Assembly: GCF_959029255.1 (NCBI RefSeq)
Contig: NZ_CAUFUE010000024.1
Location: 23,235-87,234 of the forward strand
Reading direction: 5' to 3'
DNA from: an uncultured Bacteroides sp.
GTDB taxonomy: Bacteria; Bacteroidota; Bacteroidia; Bacteroidales; Bacteroidaceae
DNA length: 64,000 bases
The notes below the pieces were generated by a model that saw only the letters and a list, made by a program, of their open reading frames with translations, did no database searches and was not told the DNA's origin. Made by a program: the position numbers and the translations under genes. This document shows positions 7,766 to 15,599 of the stretch, piece by piece; the stretch's first letter is position 1; every line of letters starts with the position of its first letter.

Positions 7766-9217
7766 ATGTTATTCACAGCAGAAAATATTCTACTTGTTGG
7801 TTCTATTTTGCTTTTCGTCAGTATCATTGTAGGTAAAACCGGTTATCGTTTTGGGGTTCCCGCTTTATTGCTCTTTCTTGTAGTGGGCATGCTGTTTGGC
7901 AGCGACGGTCTCGGCTTGCAATTTCACAACGCCAAGGAAGCGCAGTTCATCGGTATGGTAGCCCTTAGCATTATCCTGTTTTCCGGAGGTATGGATACCA
8001 AATTTACAGAAATCAAACCTATCCTTGCACCGGGTATCGTGCTATCCACTGCCGGGGTATTGCTGACGGCACTGTTCACCGGGCTTTTCATCTGGTGGCT
8101 TTCCGGAATGAGTTGGACTAACATACAACTGCCCCTCATCACCTCTTTGCTATTGGCATCTACCATGTCGTCAACGGACTCTGCTTCGGTATTTGCCATA
8201 CTCCGTTCGCAAAAAATGAACCTGAAGCATAATCTGCGTCCTATGTTGGAATTGGAAAGCGGTAGCAATGACCCGATGGCTTATATGCTTACAATCGTAC
8301 TGATTCAGTTTATCCAATCTTCCGGAATGGGCGTGGGAAGCATATTGGGTTCCTTCTTTATTCAGTTTATTGTGGGCGCCGCCGCCGGTTATTTGTTAGG
8401 CAAACTGGCTATACTCATGCTGAACAAACTGAATATAGACAACCAGTCGCTCTACCCCATCCTGTTGCTTGCATTTGTATTTTTCACTTTCTCCATAACG
8501 GATTTGCTGAAAGGCAACGGTTATCTTGCCGTATACATTGCCGGTATGATGGTAGGTAATAATAAAATAATGTACCGTAAAGAAATATATACGTTTATGG
8601 ACGGGTTGACATGGCTGTTCCAAATCATCATGTTCCTCTGTCTCGGGCTGCTCGTCAACCCTCACGAAATGTTGGAAGTAACGGTTGTGGCATTGCTCAT
8701 CGGAGTATTCATGATTGTTATCGGCCGTCCGCTCAGTGTATTCCTCTGTTTACTTCCTTTCGGCAAAAAGATAAACATGAAATCGCGATTGTTTGTATCT
8801 TGGGTAGGATTGCGTGGAGCCGTACCCATCATCTTCGCAACCTATCCGGTAGTGGCCGATGTACCCGGAGCACACAGTATTTTTAATATCGTATTTTTCA
8901 TCACGATTGTTTCTCTTGTTGTCCAGGGTACTACCGTTTCATGGGTAGCCCGCGCTTTAGGACTTTCCACCCCGCTGGAAAAGACGGGCAATGATTTTGG
9001 AGTCGAACTGCCCGAAGAGATAGATTCCGACTTGCATGACGTGACGGTTACAGAAGAAATATTAAAAAGAGGAGAAACGTTGAAGGACATGAATCTCCCC
9101 AAAGGTACGCTCGTCATGATAGTGAAACGTGGCGACGAATACCTCATACCCAATGGTACGCTAAAGTTGCATGTAGGAGATAAGTTGTTATTGATTTCGG
9201 AGAAGAACAAAGAATAA
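7766..9217 (+). CDS. CPA1-family cation/proton antiporter with TrkA_C domain (NhaP2/CvrA-like)
   Basis: This 483-residue inner-membrane protein has about 12 hydrophobic segments through about residue 395. The conserved CPA1 core is clear: STDSASVFAILRS, then LELESGSNDPMAYML with the ion-binding Asn-Asp pair. After the membrane part, residues about 410-483 form a soluble TrkA_C (RCK_C) domain containing GTLVMIVKRGDEYLIPNG, which in relatives binds a regulatory ligand. The architecture matches K+/H+ antiporters of the CvrA/NhaP2 group, which expel potassium or sodium in exchange for protons. Ion selectivity cannot be decided from sequence alone. The gene appears to be monocistronic. Confidence 0.88.
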   Translation: MLFTAENILLVGSILLFVSIIVGKTGYRFGVPALLLFLVVGMLFGSDGLGLQFHNAKEAQFIGMVALSIILFSGGMDTKFTEIKPILAPGIVLSTAGVLLTALFTGLFIWWLSGMSWTNIQLPLITSLLLASTMSSTDSASVFAILRSQKMNLKHNLRPMLELESGSNDPMAYMLTIVLIQFIQSSGMGVGSILGSFFIQFIVGAAAGYLLGKLAILMLNKLNIDNQSLYPILLLAFVFFTFSITDLLKGNGYLAVYIAGMMVGNNKIMYRKEIYTFMDGLTWLFQIIMFLCLGLLVNPHEMLEVTVVALLIGVFMIVIGRPLSVFLCLLPFGKKINMKSRLFVSWVGLRGAVPIIFATYPVVADVPGAHSIFNIVFFITIVSLVVQGTTVSWVARALGLSTPLEKTGNDFGVELPEEIDSDLHDVTVTEEILKRGETLKDMNLPKGTLVMIVKRGDEYLIPNGTLKLHVGDKLLLISEKNKE

Positions 9218-9261
9218 GAAAAACAGAAGAGTATTCTGCCAAGAAAAAAACTCTAAACCAC

Positions 9262-9292
9262 TTGTTTTGCATCACTATAAGCCCTATATTTG
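9262..9292 (+). promoter_or_regulatory. Promoter: TTG (-33), 20-bp spacer, TATATTTG (-7)
   Basis: TTG at 9262-9264 and TATATTTG at 9285-9292 have the 19-21 bp spacing of the Bacteroidota primary-sigma promoter. The gene start follows 33 bases later. Confidence 0.6.
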
Positions 9293-9325
9293 CGCAGTTT
9301 TAACTAAAGTGTGCAAATTTAACGA

Positions 9326-10993
9326 ATGGAACAAGAACTACTATTCATCGACTACATAGAACAAAGCATCATAAAAAACTGGGATCGAAACGCTCTGACA
9401 GACTACAAAGGAATTACCTTACAGTATAAGGATGTAGCTCGCAAAATAGCTAAGTTTCATATCGTACTGGAAAGTGCCGGTATCAAACCCGGAGACAAAA
9501 TTGCGGTATGTGGGCGTAACAGTGCCCACTGGGCGGTATGTTTTCTAGCGACGCTCACGTATGGAGCTGTTATCGTCCCTATTCTCCATGAGTTCAAAGC
9601 GGATAATATTCATAATATCGTCAATCATTCCGAAGCCAAACTGCTTTTTGTTGGAGATCAGGCTTGGGAAAATCTGAACGAAGATGCGATGCCGTTGTTG
9701 ATGGGTGTTGTATTGCTGACCGATTTCACTCCGGTTGTTTGCCGCAACAAGCAACTCATGGACGCTTTTGAACATCGCAACGCTATCTATGGCGCACATT
9801 ATCCCAAGAATTTCCGTCCCGAACATATTTGCTATCACAAAGAACAGTCGCCTGAGGAACTGGCAGTAATTAATTACACTTCCGGTACTACAGGATATTC
9901 CAAGGGCGTTATGCTTCCCTATCGCAGTCTGTGGTCAAACATAGCTTATTGCCATGAAATGCTACCTGTACGTCCCGGCGACCACATTGTTTCCATGTTA
10001 CCCTTGGGACATGTATTCGGTATGGTATACGATTTCCTATATGGATTTTCCGCTGGCGCTCATTTGTATTTCCTTACGCGGATGCCTTCACCCAAAATTA
10101 TTGCCCAGTCGTTTTCTGAAATCAAACCGCGCGTCATTTCTTGCGTACCGCTTATTGTGGAAAAAATAATCAAAAAAGATATCCTTCCTCGCATAGACAA
10201 CAAAATTGGTAAGTTGCTATTGCGCATGCCCATCGTAAATGATAAGATTAAGGCCGATATGCGTAAGAAAGCGATGGAAGTCTTTGGTGGAAACTTCGAC
10301 GAAATTATCATTGGCGGTGCACCTTTCAATGCCGACGTAGAGCGTTTCCTCAAACAAATAGGATTCCCCTACACTATCGCATACGGTATGACGGAGTGCG
10401 GGCCTATCATCTGCTCCAGCCGCTGGGAAACATTGAAACTAGCCTCTTGCGGCAAGGCTGCCAGTCGCATGGAAGTTAAAATAGATTCTTCCGACCCACA
10501 GAATGTAGCGGGTGAAATAATCTGCCGGGGAGCCAACCTGATGTCGGGCTACTACAAGAACCCCGAGGCTACTTCGCAAATCATTGACGTCAACGGATGG
10601 CTACATACGGGAGACCTTGCTACCATAGACGCTGAAGGTTATGTCACCGTACGCGGCCGCAGCAAGAATCTTCTTCTCACTTCGAGCGGACAAAATATAT
10701 ATCCCGAAGAAATTGAAAGTAAGCTGAACAATATGCCATACGTATCCGAGTCACTTATCGTATTGCAAAATGATAAACTTGTCGCCCTTGTTTATCCCGA
10801 TTTTGATGACGCGTTTGCCCACGGCTTGCAACAAAGCGATATTGAGAACGTAATGGAAGAAAACCGCAAGGAACTGAATCTGATATTGCCTGCATATTGC
10901 CAGATTACCAAAGTGAAAATCCATTTTGAAGAATTTGAGAAAACTGCTAAAAAAAGTATTAAGCGGTTTATGTATCAGGAAGCCAAGGGTTGA
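9326..10993 (+). CDS. AMP-dependent synthetase/ligase, long-chain acyl-CoA synthetase-like
   Basis: This 555-residue enzyme belongs to the ANL (acyl-CoA synthetase) superfamily. The ATP-binding P-loop INYTSGTTGYSKG lies near residue 190. The adenylate-binding motif YGMTECGP follows near 350, then WLHTGDLATIDAEGY and the hinge motif RGRSKNLLLTSSGQNIYPEE. The family activates a carboxylic acid as acyl-AMP and usually transfers it to CoA. The overall form resembles the FadD-type enzymes of Bacteroides, which have no lysophospholipid-acyltransferase fusion. The substrate is not defined by the sequence, though a medium- or long-chain fatty acid is likeliest. It has its own promoter and no operon partner. 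Confidence 0.88.
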   Translation: MEQELLFIDYIEQSIIKNWDRNALTDYKGITLQYKDVARKIAKFHIVLESAGIKPGDKIAVCGRNSAHWAVCFLATLTYGAVIVPILHEFKADNIHNIVNHSEAKLLFVGDQAWENLNEDAMPLLMGVVLLTDFTPVVCRNKQLMDAFEHRNAIYGAHYPKNFRPEHICYHKEQSPEELAVINYTSGTTGYSKGVMLPYRSLWSNIAYCHEMLPVRPGDHIVSMLPLGHVFGMVYDFLYGFSAGAHLYFLTRMPSPKIIAQSFSEIKPRVISCVPLIVEKIIKKDILPRIDNKIGKLLLRMPIVNDKIKADMRKKAMEVFGGNFDEIIIGGAPFNADVERFLKQIGFPYTIAYGMTECGPIICSSRWETLKLASCGKAASRMEVKIDSSDPQNVAGEIICRGANLMSGYYKNPEATSQIIDVNGWLHTGDLATIDAEGYVTVRGRSKNLLLTSSGQNIYPEEIESKLNNMPYVSESLIVLQNDKLVALVYPDFDDAFAHGLQQSDIENVMEENRKELNLILPAYCQITKVKIHFEEFEKTAKKSIKRFMYQEAKG

Positions 10994-11025
10994 AATTCTT
11001 AAAAAAGATATAACGAAAAGTCGAA

Positions 11026-11047
11026 TTTTATAAGAAGTGTTATAAAA
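11026..11047 (+). terminator. AT-rich hairpin after the acyl-CoA ligase gene (weak terminator candidate)
   Basis: TTTTATAA at 11026-11033 and TTATAAAA at 11040-11047 form an 8-bp stem with a 6-base loop. A T-run begins at 11052. The stem lacks GC pairs, so termination here would be weak. Confidence 0.35.
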
Positions 11048-11068
11048 CATACTTTTTTTCTTGGTTTA

Positions 11069-11099
11069 TTTGCAGATTTCTCAGAAGTCCGTATCTTTG
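11069..11099 (+). promoter_or_regulatory. Consensus Bacteroidota promoter (TTTG-N19-TATCTTTG)
   Basis: TTTG at 11069-11072 and TATCTTTG at 11092-11099 with a 19-bp spacer is among the best matches to the Bacteroidota promoter in this window. The predicted start near 11106 is 37 bases before a strong intrinsic terminator, so the product would be a very short RNA. Confidence 0.75.
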
Positions 11100-11105
11100 C
11101 AATGT

Positions 11106-11167
11106 GTTTTTCATAGTATTAGATTTAAGGTTAACAAAGGTTGGAGTACAGCGGTACTCCTTTTTTT
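11106..11167 (+). ncRNA. Candidate short RNA (about 60 nt) between promoter and intrinsic terminator
   Basis: No open reading frame of use fits here. The unit consists of a consensus promoter (11069-11099), a single-stranded AT-rich leader, and a GC-containing hairpin. The hairpin is GGAGTAC (11143-11149) pairing with GTACTCC (11154-11160), followed by seven T residues. From memory, the leader resembles a sequence that recurs in front of genes across Bacteroides genomes. I could not check this. It could be a free-standing sRNA, or an attenuated leader of the DUF169-GNAT gene that starts at 11241. Confidence 0.55.
11143..11167 (+). terminator. Intrinsic terminator of the short RNA
   Basis: A perfect 7-bp stem, GGAGTAC with GTACTCC, encloses a tetraloop and runs directly into TTTTTTT. 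It is a textbook Rho-independent terminator on the plus strand. Confidence 0.8.
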
Positions 11168-11240
11168 ATTTATAGCCATCAGGTATACAAATTTAAGAAC
11201 TTATCATTATCTTTACTTCCAAACTTAAAATACGGCTTTT

Positions 11241-12545
11241 ATGGATATACATACATTCATAACCAATTATCACGAAGCGTTCGGTAAACAAGCTGAACTA
11301 CCTATCGTTTTTTGGTATTCAGACCAAGCAGAAGGAAAAACAGAAAAAGTAAACGGTTGTTTCTTCAAATGTATGCAACAGGTCAGAGAGGGAAATATTA
11401 TGAGTCTTAATGCGGAGACAATAGGTTGTGGAGGTGGAAAATTCTACACGGGATTTACCGATATGCCGGAACGTGTTCCCGGTTTCGTATCTCTGAAAGA
11501 GAAATATAAAAAAACTCCCGAAATGGTCATTGACTTCATCCATGAAATCCAAGTGCCCAAAGCAGGCGGAAAATATCTCCATTTTGCACGTATCGACCGG
11601 ATAGATTCTCTTGATGAAGTGGAAGGTTTATTTTTCCTGGCTACGCCGGATATGCTGTCCGGACTGGCTACTTGGGCTTTCTTTGATACAAATGCTACGA
11701 ATGCCGTATGCAGTCCTTTTGGTTCAGGTTGCTGTTCCATTGTGACACAGACCATTCTTGAAAACAAGAAGAAAGGGAAACGTACTTTCCTGGGATTTTT
11801 CGACCCTTCCGTGCGCCCGCATTTCAAGGCAAACTTGCTGAGCTTTGCCATCCCGATGTCCAGATTCAAGGAGATGTACTATACCATGCGGGAGAGTTGC
11901 CTGTTCGACACCCATGCCTGGGGAAAAATCAAGGAACGAATAGAATCTGAACAACCGAAAGAAATTACTCAAAAGCCTGTCCTGGTATCATTTCCTATTC
12001 TTCAGAATATCACTTTACGAGAAGTAGCGTTGGAAGATGCAGCAGCTATTTTTCACGCCATTGATGCCCATAGGGACTATATGCGAACATGGTTGCCTTT
12101 CGTCGATACCCTGAAATCTGTGGCAGATGAAGAAACTTTCCTCAAATCCGTCCTCTCCGCCCCTGCTGAGAGATATGAACCTGTATTCGCCATCCGCAAC
12201 GGACAGGATGAAGTATGCGGACTCATAGGATTTCACTTTTCCGATTTTGACAATCATCGTACGGAAATAGGCTATTGGCTTTTACCGGAGTACCAACATC
12301 GAGGTATCATGACTGCTTGTGTTCGTCGGCTTTGCCGATGGGCGGTAGATGAAAAAGATATAAAACGTATTCAAATCCGCTGCGCCACAAGCAATGCTGC
12401 AAGCAATGGAATTCCCCTTCGCCTAGGTTTTCACCATGAAGGGACGGAACGGGCGGGAGAATTATTGTCATCAGGAGAGTATGCCGACATTCATGTGTAT
12501 AGCATTTTGGCGGAAGAAATATCTGAATTGTTTGAAGAAAAATAA
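11241..12545 (+). CDS. DUF169-GNAT acetyltransferase fusion protein
   Basis: This 434-residue cytoplasmic protein has two parts. Residues about 1-215 resemble the DUF169 family, with a glycine- and cysteine-containing stretch around CSPFGSGCCSIV. Residues about 255-430 form a RimJ/RimL-type GNAT acetyltransferase: it opens with FPILQNITLREVALEDAAAI, shows the acetyl-CoA-binding region YWLLPEYQHRGIMTACVRRL, and ends with the typical GFHHEGTERAGELL. GNAT enzymes of this group acetylate protein N-termini or small amines. What DUF169 contributes is unknown. A short RNA unit lies in the 5' region. The fusion order is clear and there is no internal stop, so it is not a cloning artefact of two genes. 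Confidence 0.8.
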   Translation: MDIHTFITNYHEAFGKQAELPIVFWYSDQAEGKTEKVNGCFFKCMQQVREGNIMSLNAETIGCGGGKFYTGFTDMPERVPGFVSLKEKYKKTPEMVIDFIHEIQVPKAGGKYLHFARIDRIDSLDEVEGLFFLATPDMLSGLATWAFFDTNATNAVCSPFGSGCCSIVTQTILENKKKGKRTFLGFFDPSVRPHFKANLLSFAIPMSRFKEMYYTMRESCLFDTHAWGKIKERIESEQPKEITQKPVLVSFPILQNITLREVALEDAAAIFHAIDAHRDYMRTWLPFVDTLKSVADEETFLKSVLSAPAERYEPVFAIRNGQDEVCGLIGFHFSDFDNHRTEIGYWLLPEYQHRGIMTACVRRLCRWAVDEKDIKRIQIRCATSNAASNGIPLRLGFHHEGTERAGELLSSGEYADIHVYSILAEEISELFEEK

Positions 12546-12610
12546 TATATGGAACAAGAAATTCTACTCAACGAGCACAACAAACAGGAAATACCCTCCT
12601 ATGCGCACAG

Positions 12611-12664
12611 AAGAGACATATTATCTTGTTTATAAGACAAAAGAATATAAGAACAAAAAATGAA
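12611..12664 (+). repeat. Direct repeat, left copy, flanking the GxxExxY gene
   Basis: It begins with AAGAGACATAT (12611-12621) and ends with a 31-bp core at 12634-12664. The core differs from the right copy at only two positions. It contains the start codon of the GxxExxY gene (12660-12662). Confidence 0.75.
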
Positions 12665-13037
12665 CATGGAAATAGAAAGTTTGGTAAAAACTGTTATTCA
12701 ATGTGCTTATAATGTAAGACTTGCTGCGGGTTTTCTTGAGAATGTTTATCAGAAAGCATTAATGATAGAATTAAAAGAAAAAGGTATTCATGCAGATACA
12801 GAAACTCCTATAAATGTATATTACAAAAATGAAATTGTAGGAGAATTTAGAGCGGACATAATCGTAGAAGGAGAAATAATCATTGAGCTTAAAGCGGTAC
12901 AGCATCTACTTCCCATACACGAAACCCAGTTAGTAAATTACTTAACTGCTACCAATACAGACCACGGCTTATTAATAAACTTTGGTGGTGAACGTATCGA
13001 AATAAAAAGAAAATTCAGAGAATATAAACATATATAA
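12660..13037 (+). CDS. GxxExxY family protein (PD-(D/E)XK nuclease-like)
   Basis: This is a 125-residue protein with the family signature GFLENVY at residues 24-30. A PD-(D/E)XK-like core follows: Asp66 in FRADIIVEG and Glu76-x-Lys78 in IIIELKAV. The family is common in Bacteroidota and is thought, from its fold, to be a small nuclease. No function is established to my knowledge. The gene is bracketed by near-identical 31-bp direct repeats at 12634-12664 and 13100-13130. The left one holds its start codon. An inverted copy lies at 13055-13075. This arrangement suggests an inserted or excisable cassette. ATG 12666 is an alternative start. Confidence 0.82.
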   Translation: MNMEIESLVKTVIQCAYNVRLAAGFLENVYQKALMIELKEKGIHADTETPINVYYKNEIVGEFRADIIVEGEIIIELKAVQHLLPIHETQLVNYLTATNTDHGLLINFGGERIEIKRKFREYKHI

Positions 13038-13054
13038 TTACCCATCAGAAAATA

Positions 13055-13130
13055 TGTTCTTTTGTTCTTATGTCTAAAACAAAGAGACATATATTTTTTA
13101 AGACAAAAGAACAGAAGAACAAAAAATGAA
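13055..13130 (+). repeat. Inverted plus direct repeat copy downstream of the GxxExxY gene
   Basis: TGTTCTTTTGTTCTTATGTCT at 13055-13075 is, with two mismatches, the reverse complement of the repeat core that follows. The right direct copy begins AAGAGACATAT at 13082, with its 31-bp core at 13100-13130. The pair can form a long hairpin. The right copy carries an orphan ATG at 13126 that opens only a 13-codon frame. Confidence 0.75.
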
Positions 13131-13177
13131 ATCAAATATGTATTTTTGTCTTTATCCTAAAAAATAAAAACTTGTCT

Positions 13178-13648
13178 ATGATGGAAATAAACCAAACAGC
13201 CCCAAAGTTTCAGGACGTGTCAATTGCACCTATGCATACTTGTGAACACATCATTAATCAAACCATGATTCGTATATTCGGCTGCGGGCGCTCAATATCA
13301 GCACACATCGAACGGAAAAAGAGTAAGTTGGATTACAGATTGGAAACATGCCCTACAGAAGAAGAGGTAAAGAAGTTGGAGGAAACGGTTAATGAAGTGA
13401 TAGCTCAACATTTATCTGTTACAACGGAGTTTATAACCCAGGAAGAAGCCGAAGGACGTTTTGATTTGGAACGATTACCCGAAGATGCCTCGGAAACCGT
13501 AAGAGTGGTAAAAGTAGGAGATTATGATGAATGTCTTTGTATTGGTATTCATGTGACCAACACCTCTGAGATTGGTACTTTCAAAATTATCAGTCATGAT
13601 TGGGATGAGGAAAATAAACGCTGGAGAATACGTTTTAAATTAGTATAA
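13178..13648 (+). CDS. AlaX-like stand-alone tRNA-editing domain protein
   Basis: This 156-residue protein carries the two zinc/editing motifs of the alanyl/threonyl-tRNA synthetase second additional domain: HTCEH (HxxxH) near the N-terminus and CIGIH (CxxxH) near the C-terminus. Free-standing relatives (AlaX and related proteins) hydrolyse mischarged Ser- or Gly-tRNA(Ala). The usual N-terminal beta-barrel of AlaX is absent, so this is a short form and its exact tRNA substrate is uncertain. The longest frame opens with TTG at 13172. I prefer ATG 13178, although ATG 13181 is equally possible. It has no obvious operon partner. Confidence 0.8.
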   Translation: MMEINQTAPKFQDVSIAPMHTCEHIINQTMIRIFGCGRSISAHIERKKSKLDYRLETCPTEEEVKKLEETVNEVIAQHLSVTTEFITQEEAEGRFDLERLPEDASETVRVVKVGDYDECLCIGIHVTNTSEIGTFKIISHDWDEENKRWRIRFKLV

Positions 13649-13680
13649 AATTCAATCAATATTTAATAAAAAGATAGCAT

Positions 13681-13740
13681 TTTGTCACTAAATAGGTAAA
13701 TTAGTCAGTTTACAAATGACAATTAGTCAATAAAGTCAGA
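13681..13740. promoter_or_regulatory. Cluster of GTCA half-sites upstream of the hsp20 promoter
   Basis: Several GTCA/TGAC motifs are grouped here: GTCACTAA, TTAGTCAG, the dyad TGACAATTAGTCA at 13717-13729, and AAGTCAGA. They lie just upstream of a sigma-54 type promoter, where an enhancer-binding protein would be expected. Confidence 0.45.
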
Positions 13741-13750
13741 TGAAATCAAT

Positions 13751-13766
13751 TGGCACAAGGTTTGCA
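13751..13766 (+). promoter_or_regulatory. Candidate sigma-54 promoter of the small heat-shock gene
   Basis: TGGCACAAGGTTTGCA matches the RpoN consensus TGGCACR-N4-TTGCW at every defined position, with ten bases between GG (13752-13753) and GC (13764-13765). Transcription would start near 13778, about 110 bases ahead of the hsp20 start codon. Confidence 0.72.
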
Positions 13767-13891
13767 AGATAGTTAGTGAACGACGGTTCAGACAACGAAT
13801 GTAGAAGTTTAAAGACCGATACTTAAACGAAATGAACAAAGTTCAGAACTAAACAGAATGTATAACTTTTAAAAGATAGGAGACTATGATT

Positions 13892-14323
13892 ATGATGCCT
13901 GAAAGAAGATCTCAAAATTGGTTACCAAGTATCTTTAACGATTTCTTTGATAACGAGTGGATGGTAAAAGCTAATGCAACCGCTCCCGCCATCAACGTAT
14001 TTGAAACTGAAAAAGAATATAAAGTGGAATTAGCTGCTCCCGGCATGACAAAGGAGGACTTCAACGTTCATATCGATGAAGAAAACAATCTCGTCATCAG
14101 CATGGAAAAGAAAACTGAAAACAAGGAAGAAGGTAAGAAAGAAGGCCGCTATCTGCGCCGCGAGTTTTCATACTCCAAGTTCCAACAGACTATGATTCTT
14201 CCCGATGACGTAGATAAAGATAAGATTTCCGCCAGTGTGGAAAACGGCGTATTGAATGTAAACTTGCCTAAGTATACCGAACAGGAAAAAGAAAAGACTA
14301 AAAAATTTATTGACGTAAAATAA
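13892..14323 (+). CDS. Small heat-shock protein (Hsp20/alpha-crystallin family)
   Basis: This 143-residue chaperone has a short N-terminal arm (RRSQNWLPSIFNDFFDNEW) and an alpha-crystallin domain at about residues 30-125. The domain includes YKVELAAPGMTKEDFNVHI and the closing GVLNVNLPK. These proteins form oligomers that hold unfolding proteins for refolding. The frame extends to ATG 13886. An AGGAG-like site at 13878-13882 is better spaced for ATG 13892, which I use. The gene appears single, with a sigma-54-type promoter at 13751-13766 and a hairpin terminator at 14357-14392. Control by sigma-54 would be unusual for this family in Bacteroidota and remains to be shown. Confidence 0.95.
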   Translation: MMPERRSQNWLPSIFNDFFDNEWMVKANATAPAINVFETEKEYKVELAAPGMTKEDFNVHIDEENNLVISMEKKTENKEEGKKEGRYLRREFSYSKFQQTMILPDDVDKDKISASVENGVLNVNLPKYTEQEKEKTKKFIDVK

Positions 14324-14356
14324 AATAATCGGTAATCGGTAATTAGTAATTAGTAT

Positions 14357-14392
14357 AAATCCCCTGCTGCTATCTTTGCAACAGGGGATTTT
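14357..14392. terminator. Bidirectional intrinsic terminator between hsp20 and the acyltransferase
   Basis: AAATCCCCTG and CAGGGGATTT flank a 15-base loop. The arms carry A- and T-runs on either side, so the hairpin can stop transcription from both convergent genes. Confidence 0.7.
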
Positions 14393-14406
14393 CTTATAGT
14401 TTATAA

Positions 14407-15546
14407 CTATCCTCTCTTATTCTTCTTTAAAAAACGATTTGTCAACCACTTGCGCACAGGCTCATCGTATAGTCTCAGAGAGGCGTATGCAATTATTATA
14501 GCACCCACAAAGGTGAGTATCATATAAGGTACACCCTCTGTTATCGTTGCCTGATGATTGCATACCCAAGCGGTATAGGTGTATACCAACGGATAATGAG
14601 TTATATAAAGAGGATAGGAAATATCACCCAGGAACTTACACACAGCGGTAGAACGCTTGCCTGTAATTTTGCCACCTGCACCCATAGAAACAATTATCGG
14701 GAAAATAAAGATGATGCAGAAGGCCTCATAAAGCCCATTCATCCAGAAACCGTCTTCGCCACCAATACGTGGAACGGAAAGAACTACAACAATCATCAGA
14801 CTACACCACCAGAAGGCACGCTTCTTTGTATGTATCAGCCAGCCCAGGCGAGACAGGAGCAAACCTCCAAAAAAAGGATATATCAGCCGGACAAGTCCTA
14901 TATACTGCTGTTCCCAGTTTAGCGCCCAGCCACCCACAATATCTCCGGCAGGAGCCGTAAGACAAAGATGAACAGTGAAGCAAGCAGCCACAATTACTAG
15001 AATGGATAATGCTACCTTATTGAATTTACGGATAAACAATCCATAAAGGATATTACCTATATACTCATAGTAGAGCGACCATGCGGGACCATTCAGCGGA
15101 TGCATTTCCGTCCATCCGCGAACATCCCATTTCAATGGAAGCGGCAGCAATGTACACCCCAATAACATAATCAGCAGCATTGCACCGACCGTTGTATTCT
15201 CAATAGCCGGAAAGCAAGGCGATTTCTGAAAATAGAAAAATGCAGCTCCCACAATGCTACCCATTATTACCATCGGTTGCAGACGAATGACACGGCGTTT
15301 GAAAAATGTCCCTACAGACATCCGGTTCCAACGGTCATCGTATGCATAACCGATAACGAAACCTGAAAGCATAAAGAAAAAATCTACAGCCAAATAGCCA
15401 TGATTTATGATTTGCTCCAAATGATTACCACCCGAGTGAGTCTCAAAAAGATGAAAGAAAACAACCATGATAGCTGCCACGCCACGAAGTCCATCAAGTA
15501 TCTCATAATGCGGCTTCGAGGCAAGATAAGTAGTTTGTGTATTCAT
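14407..15546 (-). CDS. Acyltransferase 3 family membrane protein (OafA/YrhL type)
   Basis: This 379-residue integral membrane protein has about ten hydrophobic segments. The family motif LDGLRGVAAIMVVFFHLFE lies at the N-terminus with the catalytic histidine. YLAVDFFFMLSGFVIGY follows, and a late DISYPLYITHYP motif is present. These enzymes transfer acyl groups, usually acetyl, onto extracytoplasmic glycans such as O-antigen or capsule sugars. No sugar-polymer genes are nearby, so the acceptor is unknown. It has its own -7 box and is convergent with hsp20. Confidence 0.9.
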   Translation of the reverse strand: MNTQTTYLASKPHYEILDGLRGVAAIMVVFFHLFETHSGGNHLEQIINHGYLAVDFFFMLSGFVIGYAYDDRWNRMSVGTFFKRRVIRLQPMVIMGSIVGAAFFYFQKSPCFPAIENTTVGAMLLIMLLGCTLLPLPLKWDVRGWTEMHPLNGPAWSLYYEYIGNILYGLFIRKFNKVALSILVIVAACFTVHLCLTAPAGDIVGGWALNWEQQYIGLVRLIYPFFGGLLLSRLGWLIHTKKRAFWWCSLMIVVVLSVPRIGGEDGFWMNGLYEAFCIIFIFPIIVSMGAGGKITGKRSTAVCKFLGDISYPLYITHYPLVYTYTAWVCNHQATITEGVPYMILTFVGAIIIAYASLRLYDEPVRKWLTNRFLKKNKRG

Positions 15547-15577
15547 TTTATATTTAAGATATTAATATATTCGGGCG

Positions 15578-15585
15578 CAAAGATA
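15578..15585 (-). promoter_or_regulatory. Bacteroidota -7 box (TATCTTTG, minus strand)
   Basis: CAAAGATA on the plus strand reads TATCTTTG on the minus strand, 32 bases before the acyltransferase start codon. Confidence 0.5.
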
Positions 15586-15599
15586 ATAAAAAAGTACTA

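Noticed and set aside
12549..12635. A 28-codon reading frame (MEQEILLNEHNK...) between the fusion gene and the GxxExxY gene
   Set aside because: It is too short to support, without a ribosome site or motif, and its end runs into the direct repeat.
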